Part shown: in pieces, positions 17,287-25,278 of the stretch
How the letters are laid out: every line of letters begins with the position of its first letter
Numbering within the stretch: position 1 is the first letter of the stretch
Origin: Leisingera sp. ANG-M1
GTDB lineage: Bacteria; Pseudomonadota; Alphaproteobacteria; Rhodobacterales; Rhodobacteraceae
Reading direction: 5' to 3'
Length of the DNA stretch: 64,000 bases
Assembly: GCF_000813745.1 (NCBI RefSeq)
Contig: NZ_JWLC01000006.1
Span: 124,001-188,000 of the forward strand
Made by a program: the position numbers and the translations under genes
Notes under the pieces: generated by a model
What the model was told of the DNA's origin: nothing
The model's database searches: none
Seen by the model: the letters and a program-made list of their open reading frames with translations, nothing else

Positions 17287-17891
17287 TGCCAGTTATCGAA
17301 AGCTCTGCCGCGGTTCTGATTCTGTGGGCGGTGATCGGCTATGGCCTGGGGTCCGTGCCCTTTGGCATGGTGGTCACCAAGGCGTTCGGGCTGGGCAACC
17401 TGCGCGAAATCGGCTCCGGCAATATCGGCACCACCAACGTTCTGCGCACCGGCAGCAAGGCCGCCGCGGCGCTGACACTGCTTTTGGATGGCGGCAAGGG
17501 CGCGGCGGCGGTGCTGCTGGCCCGCTTTCTGGCCGGCGAGGATGCAGCGCAAATGGCCGGCCTCATGTCCTTCCTCGGCCATTGCTTCCCGGTCTGGCTG
17601 GGGTTCAAGGGCGGCAAGGGCGTGGCAACGTTCCTCGGCCTGATGCTGGCGCTGGCCTGGCCGGTGGGCATCGCCTGCTGCCTGACCTGGCTGGCGGCAG
17701 CGGCAATCAGCCGGATCTCCTCGATGGGCGCCCTGGTCTCAGCTGCCTCGGGCGCGGTCTGGGCCTTTGTGTTGGGCTACCAGCCCGTGGCCCTGCTGGC
17801 AGTGCTGCTGGCAGCGGTGGTCTATAACCGCCATTCGGCCAATATCGCCCGGCTGCGCGCAGGCACCGAGCCGCGGATCGGCCAGAAGTGA
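17286..17891 (+). CDS. plsY: acyl-phosphate:glycerol-3-phosphate acyltransferase
   Basis: 201 residues with about five membrane segments. The three conserved PlsY loops are visible: YGLGSVPFGMVV with GSGNIGTTNVLR near residues 18-55, GGKGAAAV in the second, and GFKGGKGVATFLG near 107-119. It transfers acyl groups from acyl-phosphate to glycerol-3-phosphate in the first step of phospholipid synthesis at the inner membrane. It overlaps the dihydroorotase-like gene by one base and the next small gene by 4 bp (GTGA), so it is part of the pyr transcript. Confidence 0.95.
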   Translation: MPVIESSAAVLILWAVIGYGLGSVPFGMVVTKAFGLGNLREIGSGNIGTTNVLRTGSKAAAALTLLLDGGKGAAAVLLARFLAGEDAAQMAGLMSFLGHCFPVWLGFKGGKGVATFLGLMLALAWPVGIACCLTWLAAAAISRISSMGALVSAASGAVWAFVLGYQPVALLAVLLAAVVYNRHSANIARLRAGTEPRIGQK

Positions 17892-18172
17892 ACCAAGAGG
17901 CAGGCAAAGGCGGGCTGGACGCGTTTCTGGCCGCCTTTGACGCACTGCCGCTGGGCGGTTTCACCGGAGCTGCCAACGGGCGCAAATACACCGTCACCCG
18001 CGAAAACCTGGCAGGCGGCAAAGCCCAGAAGCTGGTGGCCCGCGAGCTGGGCGGCACGGATTACATCAGCCTCAACCTCTACCGGCTGGACTCCGGCGCG
18101 CTGCTGAAGCCCTGCGAGATGCCGGAGGAGAAAGTGGTCCGCTTCGTGCTGGCGCTGGAGGTTACGGGATAA
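17888..18172 (+). CDS. small protein of unknown function downstream of plsY
   Basis: 94 residues, GTG start overlapping the plsY stop (GTGA). No membrane segment or signal. The N-terminus MNQEAGKGGLDAFLAAFDAL is helical and the rest (KYTVTRENLAGGKAQKLVAR and YISLNLYRLDSG) looks like an alpha/beta small fold. I do not recognise the family, but the tight coupling and codon usage like the neighbours argue that it is real. Its last 11 bp overlap the convergent gene at 18162. Confidence 0.8.
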   Translation: MNQEAGKGGLDAFLAAFDALPLGGFTGAANGRKYTVTRENLAGGKAQKLVARELGGTDYISLNLYRLDSGALLKPCEMPEEKVVRFVLALEVTG

Positions 18173-18515
18173 GCCGCTCCAGGGCGCGGCCATTGGCCCA
18201 GGTACCATGCAGCTCACCGCCGGGCATCCGCACATAGACCACCGGATGCGTCTGGCCCCAGTCGACCCAAACCACGTCGCCATTGCGCGAGCCAGTGCCG
18301 GAGTAGCTTTGCCCGGCAATGCTCCATTGCATCTGCACACTGCCGCCGCTGTCCTGGATTTGCACGGTGCCGGTATAGCTGCTGCCGTCAGGGTTGCGGC
18401 CTTCGGCCCGGTAGACGCCGCTGACGCTTTGCGCAAAGGCCGGGAGCGCGGCCGCGGTGAAAACGGCTGCAACCCCAGCCAGAAAACCGCGGCGGGCGGA
18501 AAGTGAACCTGTCAT
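18162..18515 (-). CDS. exported protein of unknown function (possible Tat signal)
   Basis: About 117 residues. The N-terminus MTGSLSARRGFLAGVAAVFT with ALPAFAQ behind it looks like a twin-arginine-type signal (SARRGFL) and an AFAQ cleavage site. The mature part is rich in G, S, Q and aromatic residues with strand-like repeats (GTVQIQDSGGSVQMQW, SYSGTGSRNGDVVWVDWG), suggesting a small beta structure. No family recognised. ATGs at 18515 and 18527 are possible; GGAG at 6 bp favours 18515. It overlaps the 3' end of the preceding plus-strand gene. 18516-18756 holds no further gene. Confidence 0.75.
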   Translation of the reverse strand: MTGSLSARRGFLAGVAAVFTAAALPAFAQSVSGVYRAEGRNPDGSSYTGTVQIQDSGGSVQMQWSIAGQSYSGTGSRNGDVVWVDWGQTHPVVYVRMPGGELHGTWANGRALERLIP

Positions 18516-18756
18516 CCTCAACTCCATGTTGCCTGCTGCCATACTGGCTGGAGAAGCCCCGCCTGTCACCCGTTCTGCGCAGGAATGCACAGGCTGCCAT
18601 GGCCTGGCGCACATTCAAATTGAGTTGTTTTGAACGTGATCAACCGGCTCTCCACATGGGTTCCGTGACCCGCAGCATACCGCGGCACACATGGTGAAAC
18701 GCCGGCCAGGCAAGCAATTCGGAACACCCTGGCCGGGATTTGAAAGGACGGGACCC

Positions 18757-19233
18757 ATGAACAAAGTAAAGGCACTGATCAGCGGTGTGGCTCTGTCGGT
18801 TGCGATGGCAACCTCGGCACTGGCGGCAGGCGTTGAGATCAACGCATCCTCCACCGGCTTGGCAATGCAGGGCTATGACCCGGTCGCATATTTCACGGAC
18901 GGCGCCCCCACCAAGGGCAGCTATAAAATCACTACCATTTACAATGACGCAATGTACCGCTTTGCTTCCGAAGAGCACAAAGCGGCTTTTGAGAAGAATC
19001 CCGAAGCCTACCTGCCGGCCTATGGCGGCTACTGCGCCTTTGGCACCGCAATGGGCTTCAAGTTCGACGGCGACCCGAACCACTGGAAGATCGTCGACAA
19101 CACCCTGTACCTGAACCTGTCGGCTGACATCCAGGAACGCTGGGAAGGCGACATCCCGGGCATGGTGAAGAACGCCAACGCCAACTGGGAAGACATCGCC
19201 GACAAAACCCCGGCGGAGCTGCAGGCGCAGTAA
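18757..19233 (+). CDS. exported YHS-domain protein
   Basis: 158 residues. Signal peptide at 1-25 (NKVKALISGVALSVAMATSA), then a YHS domain with GYDPVAYFTDG, YRFASEEHKAAFEKNPEAYL and YGGYCAFGTAMG. YHS domains are linked with metal binding and are often found with copper or mercury handling proteins; here the cysteine is in GGYCAFG. It is probably periplasmic. The ribosome-binding region is AAAGGACGGGACCC before the ATG. It stands alone and is closed by a strong terminator at 19263. Confidence 0.9.
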   Translation: MNKVKALISGVALSVAMATSALAAGVEINASSTGLAMQGYDPVAYFTDGAPTKGSYKITTIYNDAMYRFASEEHKAAFEKNPEAYLPAYGGYCAFGTAMGFKFDGDPNHWKIVDNTLYLNLSADIQERWEGDIPGMVKNANANWEDIADKTPAELQAQ

Positions 19234-19262
19234 GGCATTCGCCGCCACTCACATGCGAACAG

Positions 19263-19298
19263 CCGGCGGCAGGGCAACCTGCCGCCGGTTTTTCTTTG
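19263..19298 (+). terminator. rho-independent terminator after the YHS gene
   Basis: A perfect 11-bp stem CCGGCGGCAGG / CCTGCCGCCGG (19263-19273 and 19278-19288) with a GCAA loop is followed directly by TTTTTCTTT. It lies 30 bp after the YHS stop and just before the promoter of the regulator gene. Confidence 0.9.
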
Positions 19299-19324
19299 TC
19301 TTGACACGACTCGGATTTTCTAAT

Positions 19325-19345
19325 TTTCTGTCATTACAGAAATTT
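19325..19345 (-). promoter_or_regulatory. palindromic operator, site 1 (regulator promoter)
   Basis: The core TTTCTGT-CATT-ACAGAAA is a perfect 7-bp inverted repeat. On the minus strand the site reads AAATTTCTGTAATGACAGAA plus one A. It differs at one base of 21 from site 2 at 19937. It sits 13 bp before the regulator start codon and just downstream of a TTGACA (19301-19306), where it would cover the -10/start region, as expected for autorepression. Confidence 0.65.
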
Positions 19346-19357
19346 CAGGATACCGTG

Positions 19358-19894
19358 ATGAAACTGACCCCCGCGATGCAGAACTTTATCCTTCACTGGG
19401 GCGAGATGGGCACCCGCTGGGGGGTGAACCGTTCCGTCGCGCAGATCCATGCGCTGCTGCATATCGCCTCTGATCCGATGACCGCCGATGAGATCTGCGA
19501 GGTGCTGGGGCTGGCGCGATCCAACGTCTCCAACGGGCTGAAGGAGCTGCAGGCGCAAGGGCTGGTCAAGGTGAGCCGCCAGCTGGGCGACCGGCGCGAT
19601 CACTTCACGTCGATCCGCGACATGTTCGACCTGGTTGATGCAGTGATTGCGGCGCGGCGCGAGCGCGAGTTTGCCCCCACCCTGCGGGCCCTGGACGCGG
19701 TGATGCAGGAGGCCGAAAGCGACAGCACCCCCAAGGCGGTCAAAGAGCGCATGGGCGAGACCCTGCGGGTGATGCGGATGTTTGACGACTGGTACACGGA
19801 CTTCGCCCGCCTGCCCCGCTCGGTGCATCTGGCGGTGCTGAAACTGGGCGCCAAGGTGGCCCGGTTCCTGCCCGGCGGCAAACAGACGGAGTAA
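19358..19894 (+). CDS. GbsR/MarR-type transcriptional regulator
   Basis: 178 residues. A winged helix-turn-helix at about 35-80 (MTADEICEVLGLARSNVSNG then LKELQAQGLVKV) fits the GbsR-like branch of the MarR superfamily; a C-terminal helical part includes MRMFDDWYTDFARLP. The ATG 19358 was chosen over an upstream in-frame ATG that lies in the terminator. The 5' region has TTGACA and a palindrome that is nearly repeated at the next gene. The regulator therefore probably controls itself and the downstream membrane-protein/desaturase genes. The inducer is unknown; GbsR proteins respond to choline or related compounds, some others to lipids. Confidence 0.9.
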   Translation: MKLTPAMQNFILHWGEMGTRWGVNRSVAQIHALLHIASDPMTADEICEVLGLARSNVSNGLKELQAQGLVKVSRQLGDRRDHFTSIRDMFDLVDAVIAARREREFAPTLRALDAVMQEAESDSTPKAVKERMGETLRVMRMFDDWYTDFARLPRSVHLAVLKLGAKVARFLPGGKQTE

Positions 19895-19936
19895 GTGCGG
19901 ACCTGCAGCGGCCCTGGTGGAAAAAATTTTGCGAGG

Positions 19937-19957
19937 AAATTTCTCTAATGACAGAAA
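19937..19957 (+). promoter_or_regulatory. palindromic operator, site 2 (at the membrane/desaturase operon)
   Basis: AAATTTCTCTAATGACAGAA plus one A: 20 of 21 bases match the minus-strand reading of site 1. The inverted core is TTTCTCT-AATG-ACAGAAA, 6 of 7 pairs. It covers the ribosome-binding region and the start codon (ATG 19948) of the next gene, so a protein bound here would block transcription just after initiation or occlude an overlapping promoter. Confidence 0.6.
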
Positions 19958-20385
19958 TAACTGCAAGAACTGGAAGTCCGCTCTACAAGGATGTCCGCAC
20001 CAGCCGTCATTTGGTCGACCCCGTCGCCTTTGCTCTGGCCATGGCCGGGGGTCCGTTGACCACTGGTCTATTCGGAGCGCCGCTCCTGATCCCGCCCTTT
20101 GCCGCAATTTTCGGCGGCCCGCTTTACCTCGTGATCGGTGTTCCGGTCATGCTGAATTACATGCGGCGGCACCGCCCGGCTCCCGGAAAATGGGCGCAGC
20201 TGGCTTTCCTGACTCATCTCGTGATCTTCACGCCAATCTTGCTACTGGCGCTTGCCACCGATGGAAACATTGACGGCCCCAGTGCTTTTCTGCTGTTCGG
20301 CAGCGTCTTTGCCCCCATCTGGGGCGCCGTTAGCGGCCTGCTCTACCGCCGTTTCGAACGCGATTTCTACAAACAGACCATTTGA
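19948..20385 (+). CDS. membrane protein of unknown function, regulator-linked
   Basis: 145 residues with about four hydrophobic segments (near 27-45, 48-68, 83-105 and 110-130). Charged ends: LYKDVRTSRHLVD at the start and YRRFERDFYKQTI at the end. I recognise no family. Spacing to the next gene is 18 bp, with AAAGGA before its start. Together with the next two genes it probably forms one transcript under the regulator at 19358, since an operator-like site covers its start codon. Confidence 0.82.
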   Translation: MTEITARTGSPLYKDVRTSRHLVDPVAFALAMAGGPLTTGLFGAPLLIPPFAAIFGGPLYLVIGVPVMLNYMRRHRPAPGKWAQLAFLTHLVIFTPILLLALATDGNIDGPSAFLLFGSVFAPIWGAVSGLLYRRFERDFYKQTI

Positions 20386-20403
20386 CTTGGAAAGGAACAC
20401 ATC

Positions 20404-20787
20404 ATGCTGATCGAAATCGGAATTTACCTGGGGCTTGGCGTGCTGATGCTGCTGGCGATGGTGCTGATGATCCTGCGGATCGGGACCCTGCTTGGCGACT
20501 GCCCGCAGTCCGGGCGCGCCGCCAAAGCCGGGGCAGTCACCATCGCCACCGGCTATGCCATGGTGGGTCTTGGCGGCGTCATCCTGATCGGTGCCGCAAT
20601 CCCGCTTCTGGACATGGATACCCTTGGCTTGCTGCCTGCGCTTGGTCTCGCGGCAATCTGCCTTGGCCTCGGGTTCTCCCACGCAGTTGCCACCCTGCGG
20701 GCAGTGGTCCGGGAAGCCTTGCAAGGCGGCCAGCGCCCTCAATCCTCCAAGCCTGAACCGCAAGACGCGGCTGAACAGCCTGCCTGA
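20404..20787 (+). CDS. membrane protein of unknown function, second gene of the desaturase operon
   Basis: 127 residues with three hydrophobic segments (about 5-27, 44-68 and 75-95) and a soluble, Gln/Pro/Glu-rich tail. No family recognised. The ATG has GGAAAGGAAC before it. It is 25 bp upstream of the desaturase gene. Two unknown membrane proteins next to a lipid-modifying enzyme suggest a membrane-composition role, which is an inference from context only. Confidence 0.8.
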   Translation: MLIEIGIYLGLGVLMLLAMVLMILRIGTLLGDCPQSGRAAKAGAVTIATGYAMVGLGGVILIGAAIPLLDMDTLGLLPALGLAAICLGLGFSHAVATLRAVVREALQGGQRPQSSKPEPQDAAEQPA

Positions 20788-20812
20788 ACCTCCCGCCGCA
20801 AAGGAGACCGCT

Positions 20813-21682
20813 ATGTGCCCGCCTGTTTCCCGTGAATCGGCGCCCCTCAATGTGGGCTGGCAGGATCTTCTGCCAGTCTCCCGCCGCCAGCGCTGGGGGG
20901 AGCTGACCTTGCCGCTGCCCTGGCTGGCGCTGTCATGGGTACTCTATGCCTCCCCGCTCTGGCCGCTGGGTGCCGCGGGCAGCTTCATGTTCTTCCTCTG
21001 CGCGCTGCGGCTGAACCATGAGGCGATCCATGGCAACCTGGGCCTGCCGCGCCATGGGGATGTCGCCGTGCTTCATATCCTCAGCGCCCTGATGTGCGGC
21101 TGCAACTGCTCGGTCGCCTGGAGCCATATGCAGCATCACCGCCATTCGATGGGACCCGGTGACATCGAGGGGCATTGCGGCCATATGACAGCATGGGAAG
21201 TGCTGCGCTACGGGCCGCGGTTTCCGGTGGATCTGATCCGGGGCTGCTGGGCCCAGGGCGGTGCCAAATGGCGGCGGCGGATGCTGCGGGACGGGTTTTG
21301 CGTGGCGCTGGCAGCCGGGCTCTGCCTATGGAGCGGCCAGCGGTTCCTGCTGCTGCATCTTGCGGCAATGGCTGTGGCGCAATGCATGACTGCTTTCTTT
21401 GCGGTCTGGATCACCCATCAGGGCACCGGCACTTCGGGCCTGGCAGCGCGCAGCCAGCGCGGGGTTCTGGCAAAGGCCGCCTATCTGATGTTCTACCACC
21501 GCGAGCACCATCTGTTTCCTAAGGTGCCGGTCAGCCGGTTGCCGGAACTGGCAGACCGGCTGGATGCCCAGGTGCCTGGCTATGCCGCCAGCCGCCTGCC
21601 GGTGGTGCCTTGGCTCGACAAAGCCAGCGTCAGGGCGCGGGCGGGAAATGCGCATCCGGTTCGGTCTGCGCCAGGCGGTTGA
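20813..21682 (+). CDS. membrane fatty acid desaturase family protein
   Basis: 289 residues. The three histidine boxes of the di-iron desaturase/hydroxylase family are complete: HEAIHGN at about residue 63, HMQHHRHS near 103, and HREHHLFP near 228. A HQGTG segment lies before the third box, and hydrophobic stretches occur between. Substrate (acyl lipid, carotenoid or other) is not determined. AAGGAGA precedes the ATG. The 3' end overlaps the convergent gene at 21630 by 53 bp. It probably belongs to the regulator-controlled operon starting at 19948. Confidence 0.92.
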   Translation: MCPPVSRESAPLNVGWQDLLPVSRRQRWGELTLPLPWLALSWVLYASPLWPLGAAGSFMFFLCALRLNHEAIHGNLGLPRHGDVAVLHILSALMCGCNCSVAWSHMQHHRHSMGPGDIEGHCGHMTAWEVLRYGPRFPVDLIRGCWAQGGAKWRRRMLRDGFCVALAAGLCLWSGQRFLLLHLAAMAVAQCMTAFFAVWITHQGTGTSGLAARSQRGVLAKAAYLMFYHREHHLFPKVPVSRLPELADRLDAQVPGYAASRLPVVPWLDKASVRARAGNAHPVRSAPGG

Positions 21683-22172
21683 AACTGTTGGTGAAATGGC
21701 AGTGGGCGATCTCGGCCACGATGGCCACCAGCTGACTGTGATCAAAGCCGTCCGCCCGGGCCTGTGCCAGCTCCGCATCGCTGAGCTGGCCGCCGGTCTC
21801 CACCAGCCTCCGGGTCAGGCGCTGCAGCTTGGCCGGGCGACTGCCGCCCTCCAGCAGTTCGCCCTTGGCCACCCGGGAGATCATCTCCATGTCGACACCC
21901 CGGGCCTGGGCCATGCCCAGATGCGCCGGCACACAGTAGTGGCAGCCGTTCTGCACCGCCATGTCCATGCAGATAACCTCGCGGTCCTCGGCTGACAGGC
22001 CGCAGTTGTCGAGCGCTGCCCAGAACGACAGGAAGCCCTCCAGCACCGCCGGGTTATGGGCCATCGCGTCAGAGATGTTCAGCCTGCGCCCCCACATTTT
22101 GGCGACCCTGGCCTGGGCCGCCGCCTGTTCCGGGGTTTCCGCGTCCTTGGCGACCGGCGGGATCCGCTGCAT
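21630..22172 (-). CDS. carboxymuconolactone decarboxylase-fold (AhpD-like) protein
   Basis: 180 residues. The AhpD-type redox motif is QNGCHYCVPAHLGMA at about 74-88 (CxxC then His after three residues), set in an all-helical background. Such proteins are alkylhydroperoxidase-like or gamma-carboxymuconolactone decarboxylase-related; the CxxCxxxH motif favours a peroxidase-type role. The ATG overlaps the stop of gshA by one base, so the pair is coexpressed, which fits thiol/oxidative-stress metabolism. The 3' end runs 53 bp into the convergent desaturase gene. Confidence 0.9.
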   Translation of the reverse strand: MQRIPPVAKDAETPEQAAAQARVAKMWGRRLNISDAMAHNPAVLEGFLSFWAALDNCGLSAEDREVICMDMAVQNGCHYCVPAHLGMAQARGVDMEMISRVAKGELLEGGSRPAKLQRLTRRLVETGGQLSDAELAQARADGFDHSQLVAIVAEIAHCHFTNSFNRLAQTEPDAHFPPAP

Positions 22173-23542
22173 CAGTAAGCGAACTCGCCATAGATGCGGC
22201 TGAGATCTTCGCCCCAGGCGCCGTTGTAACGGTCCAGCAGCTCGTCGGCAGGCACTTTGCCGCTTTCGAGGCTGTCCTTGAGGGCGTTGAGGAAGTGGGT
22301 CTCATCCGGGACCAGCCCGCCCGCGCCCGGCTTGTGCCGCGCCTTCAGGCCGCTTTCCGAGATCGCCACAACTTCGCGGGCCAGCTCGTGCATATCAATG
22401 CCGCCCACCTTGGCCTGCAGCCCCTGCTCAGACGCTGCAACCCGCAGCGCCTCCCGGGTTTCTTCGTCCCAGCCCTTGACCAGATCCCAGGCCGCGTCGA
22501 GCGCCGACTGGTCATAGGTCAGGCCAACCCAGAAGGCCGGCAGCGCGCAGAGGCGGCGCCAGGGGCCGCCGTCGGCGCCGCGCATCTCGATGAATTTCTT
22601 GATGCGGGCTTCGGGGAAGATGGTGGTCAGGTGGTCGGCCCAGTCCGACAGTGTCGGGGTCTCGCCGGGCAGCGCGGGCAGCTCGCCCTTCAGGAAGTCG
22701 CGGAAGGACATGCCAAGCGCGTTGATGTACTCGCCGTTGCGGTAGACGAAATACATCGGCACATCGAGGGCATATTCGACCCAGGCCTCGAAGCCGAAGC
22801 CTTCTTCGAACACAAAGGGCAGCATCCCGGTGCGGTCAGCGTCCAGGTCGCGCCAGACGCGGGCACGCCAGGACTTGTGGCCGTTGGGCTTGCCGTTCAG
22901 GAAGGGCGAGTTGGCGAACAGCGCGGTCGCCACCGGCTGCAGCGCCAGCGCCACCCGCAGCTTTTGCACCATGTCGGCCTCGGAGGAGAAGTCGAGGTTC
23001 ACCTGCACGGTGCAAGTGCGGCGCATCATGGTGGTGCCCATGGTGCCGACCTGCTGCATGTAGCCGTCCATCAGCTTGTAGCGTCCCTTGGGCATCAGCG
23101 GCATGTCTTCATGGCTCCAGACCGGAGCGGCACCCAGGCCGATGAAACCGACGCCGATCTTGTCGGCGATATCCTTGACGTCGCGCAGGTGGGCGTTCAC
23201 CTCGTCGCAGGTCTCGTGGATGGTTTCCAGCGGTGCGCCGGACAGTTCCAGCTGGCCGCCCGGTTCAAGGCTGATATTGGCACCGTCCTTGGTCAGGCCG
23301 ATCAGGTTATCGCCTTCGATCAGCGGCGCCCAGCCGTGGGCGTCGCGCAGGCCTTCCAGCACCGCCTGGATGGACCGTTCACCGGCATAAGGCAGCGGTT
23401 TCAGTGTGTCCTTGCAGAAGCCGAACTTCTCGTGCTCGGTTCCGATGCGCCAGTCTTCCTTGGGCTTGCAGCCGTCAGCAAGATATTCGGCAAGCTGTTC
23501 GTAACGTTCGATCGGCCCGCCGCCGGACTGGGGAATGGACAT
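22172..23542 (-). CDS. gshA: glutamate-cysteine ligase, plant/alphaproteobacterial type
   Basis: 456 residues. Segments such as RIGTEHEKFGF near 37-47, LSGAPLETIHET, MRRTCTVQVNLDFSSE and ANSPFLNGKPNG identify the GCS2/plant-type ligase used by alphaproteobacteria, which makes gamma-glutamylcysteine for glutathione. The ATG 23542 (MSIPQSGGG) has GGAG 8 bp upstream; a GTG three codons earlier is less likely. It is followed directly by the AhpD-like gene (one-base overlap). Confidence 0.95.
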   Translation of the reverse strand: MSIPQSGGGPIERYEQLAEYLADGCKPKEDWRIGTEHEKFGFCKDTLKPLPYAGERSIQAVLEGLRDAHGWAPLIEGDNLIGLTKDGANISLEPGGQLELSGAPLETIHETCDEVNAHLRDVKDIADKIGVGFIGLGAAPVWSHEDMPLMPKGRYKLMDGYMQQVGTMGTTMMRRTCTVQVNLDFSSEADMVQKLRVALALQPVATALFANSPFLNGKPNGHKSWRARVWRDLDADRTGMLPFVFEEGFGFEAWVEYALDVPMYFVYRNGEYINALGMSFRDFLKGELPALPGETPTLSDWADHLTTIFPEARIKKFIEMRGADGGPWRRLCALPAFWVGLTYDQSALDAAWDLVKGWDEETREALRVAASEQGLQAKVGGIDMHELAREVVAISESGLKARHKPGAGGLVPDETHFLNALKDSLESGKVPADELLDRYNGAWGEDLSRIYGEFAY

Positions 23543-23607
23543 GCCTGGCACTCCGTCCTGTTAGGTCTGTCTTGAAGGGTCAGTGGTGGGCGGAATCGCG
23601 CCCGGTG

Positions 23608-24135
23608 TCAATGCAGCCTGTGATGTTCCGGCCGGCTGGGGGAACGCTCCCAGATCACGACCTGGTGAGGGCCGCCCTTGCGCAATTCCGACAGCATCCG
23701 CTCGGTCCTGAGGCCCGGCAGCGCGGCGAAAACATCAAACAGCGCCTCGTTTCCTTCCGCATTCACGGGAATCGCCAGCGGCGGCTGGCCGGGCTGCTCC
23801 AGCAGCCAATGAGGCGGTTTGGCGGATTGATCCAATGCCAGCCGCTCAAGCTCGGACGAGGCCACCGCGCCGCCGGTGAGCGGACCGAAATAGGCGATCT
23901 GGCCTTCGTCCACCCGCACCACGCCCGGGCCGCCGGTGCCGCGCCTGAAGCGCATCCGCTGGGCGCCGATAATTGCGGTCACCAGCCCGGCGGCCACCAG
24001 CGCCCAGCCGGAAATGGCGGTGAAGCCATTGGCGGAAAACGCCCATTTCAGCCCCAGCAGGAACATCAGAACTGCGGCGATCACTTCGCGCCAGCGCCAC
24101 AACTGCGCGCTGGCTTCCGGGCGGATGAAACTCAT
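23608..24135 (-). CDS. conserved membrane protein of unknown function next to gshA
   Basis: 175 residues. Two hydrophobic segments (about 17-33 and 40-58) are followed by a soluble domain with RFRRGTGGPGVVRVDEGQI, YFGPLTGG and a C-terminal His/Arg-rich tail. The layout resembles double-hairpin proteins with a small cytoplasmic beta domain. No function can be assigned. A GAGGCGAAACC ribosome-binding site precedes the ATG. It is 65 bp upstream of gshA on the same strand. Confidence 0.82.
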   Translation of the reverse strand: MSFIRPEASAQLWRWREVIAAVLMFLLGLKWAFSANGFTAISGWALVAAGLVTAIIGAQRMRFRRGTGGPGVVRVDEGQIAYFGPLTGGAVASSELERLALDQSAKPPHWLLEQPGQPPLAIPVNAEGNEALFDVFAALPGLRTERMLSELRKGGPHQVVIWERSPSRPEHHRLH

Positions 24136-24255
24136 GGTTTCGCCTCATTGCAAATTCGGGCAGGCCCAAGCGCCTGCCCTCCTCAATGTGAGGCGCCGCA
24201 GCAGCAGTTACAATGGCCGCCGCGGCATTTACCTGACGCTGACGAAGCTTGCGGC

Positions 24256-25110
24256 CTAGTTGACGGCGACCGGAGCATCGAATTCAATGATCCGGTAGTC
24301 GCCGATCCGTTCAAATCCGAGTTTCTGATAAGCCCGAATCGCCGCGGTGCCGGAGGCGAACAGGATCGCTTGCTGCACCCCTTCCTCACGCGCTTCGGCC
24401 AGATGCAGCGCTACCGCGCGGCGGGCAAAGCCGCGGCTGCGCTGGCCAGGCGGAGTGTAAACTCCGCCGATCTGCACAGCCTCCGGCAGCACCGCGTTGA
24501 ATGCGGTCATCGCCACCGGCAGCCCGCCCAGCTCCAGGATCCGGCCGCGGCCGCTGTCCACGAGCGCTTCGGCCCGCGCGGTGGAGCGCTGGCGGATTTC
24601 CGGCAGGTCGGTGGAGCCGAAAATTTCCTTGTCATAGGCATGGCGCCATTCGGTGATCAGCGGCACGTCCTCAGCGTGCATCGGGCGCAGGGTGCTGCCG
24701 CCGGATGGCATCTGCAAGTCCCTGAGCTGAAGGCTGAAATGCGGCTCTTCGTCGGAAAAGCCGATCTGTTCCCGGTCCAGCTCCAGCGCCATCAGCAGCC
24801 TCTCAGCCTGCCCCGCCTCACCGCTCAGCGAGGAAATCTGCCGCACGGAGAGTGCCTGCCGCAGCGCAGGCCCATCCCCCGGTGCGAACTCCGGCGCTTC
24901 AAACATGAAATAGCCTGCCTCGGTCAGGCCGAAAACGCCGGTGACTTCCCCGTCTTGAACGCTCAGCCACACCGTAGTGGCCTTGGGGTTGCCAGAGGCG
25001 TTCAAACCGTAGTCGCGGAGATTGCCCGACAGGAACATGGAGGTTGCAACCCGCGGCGCCAAAAACGCCTCAATCGCCTGCAAGTCCCCCTGTGACGCTT
25101 TGCGAATCAT
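24256..25110 (-). CDS. GNAT family N-acetyltransferase
   Basis: 284 residues. The C-terminal half has the acetyl-CoA loop GGVYTPPGQRSRGFARRA (Q/RxxGxG/A-like) followed by IRAYQKLGFERIGDYRI, the classic GNAT end. The N-terminal half (GDLQAIEAFLAPRVATSMFL) is a degenerate second GNAT-like fold, so this is a two-domain type. Substrate unknown. The start MIRKASQG has GGAGG 6-7 bp upstream; an ATG four codons earlier also exists. 24136-24255, downstream, holds a GGGCAGG/CCTGCCC hairpin and no convincing gene. Confidence 0.88.
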   Translation of the reverse strand: MIRKASQGDLQAIEAFLAPRVATSMFLSGNLRDYGLNASGNPKATTVWLSVQDGEVTGVFGLTEAGYFMFEAPEFAPGDGPALRQALSVRQISSLSGEAGQAERLLMALELDREQIGFSDEEPHFSLQLRDLQMPSGGSTLRPMHAEDVPLITEWRHAYDKEIFGSTDLPEIRQRSTARAEALVDSGRGRILELGGLPVAMTAFNAVLPEAVQIGGVYTPPGQRSRGFARRAVALHLAEAREEGVQQAILFASGTAAIRAYQKLGFERIGDYRIIEFDAPVAVN

Positions 25111-25278
25111 CGTGCCCTCCATGATCTGATCCAGCTGCAGCAATGCCGCCCGAAGGGCAGCCCATGCCGAGCATGTTATGGCGGCAGGGCCGTTTCAACT
25201 CCAGGTTGCGGCCAATTTAGCAGGAATTGGTTTCCAGAGTCTGAGCCTGGCCAGAATTGAAATCACAATAGGCGAGGC

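Noticed and set aside
24183-24278. Cys-rich minus-strand peptide ending GKCRGGHCNCCCGASH
   Set aside because: Looks metallothionein-like, but has no ribosome-binding site, overlaps the GNAT stop in another frame and is very short. Not enough to call a gene.
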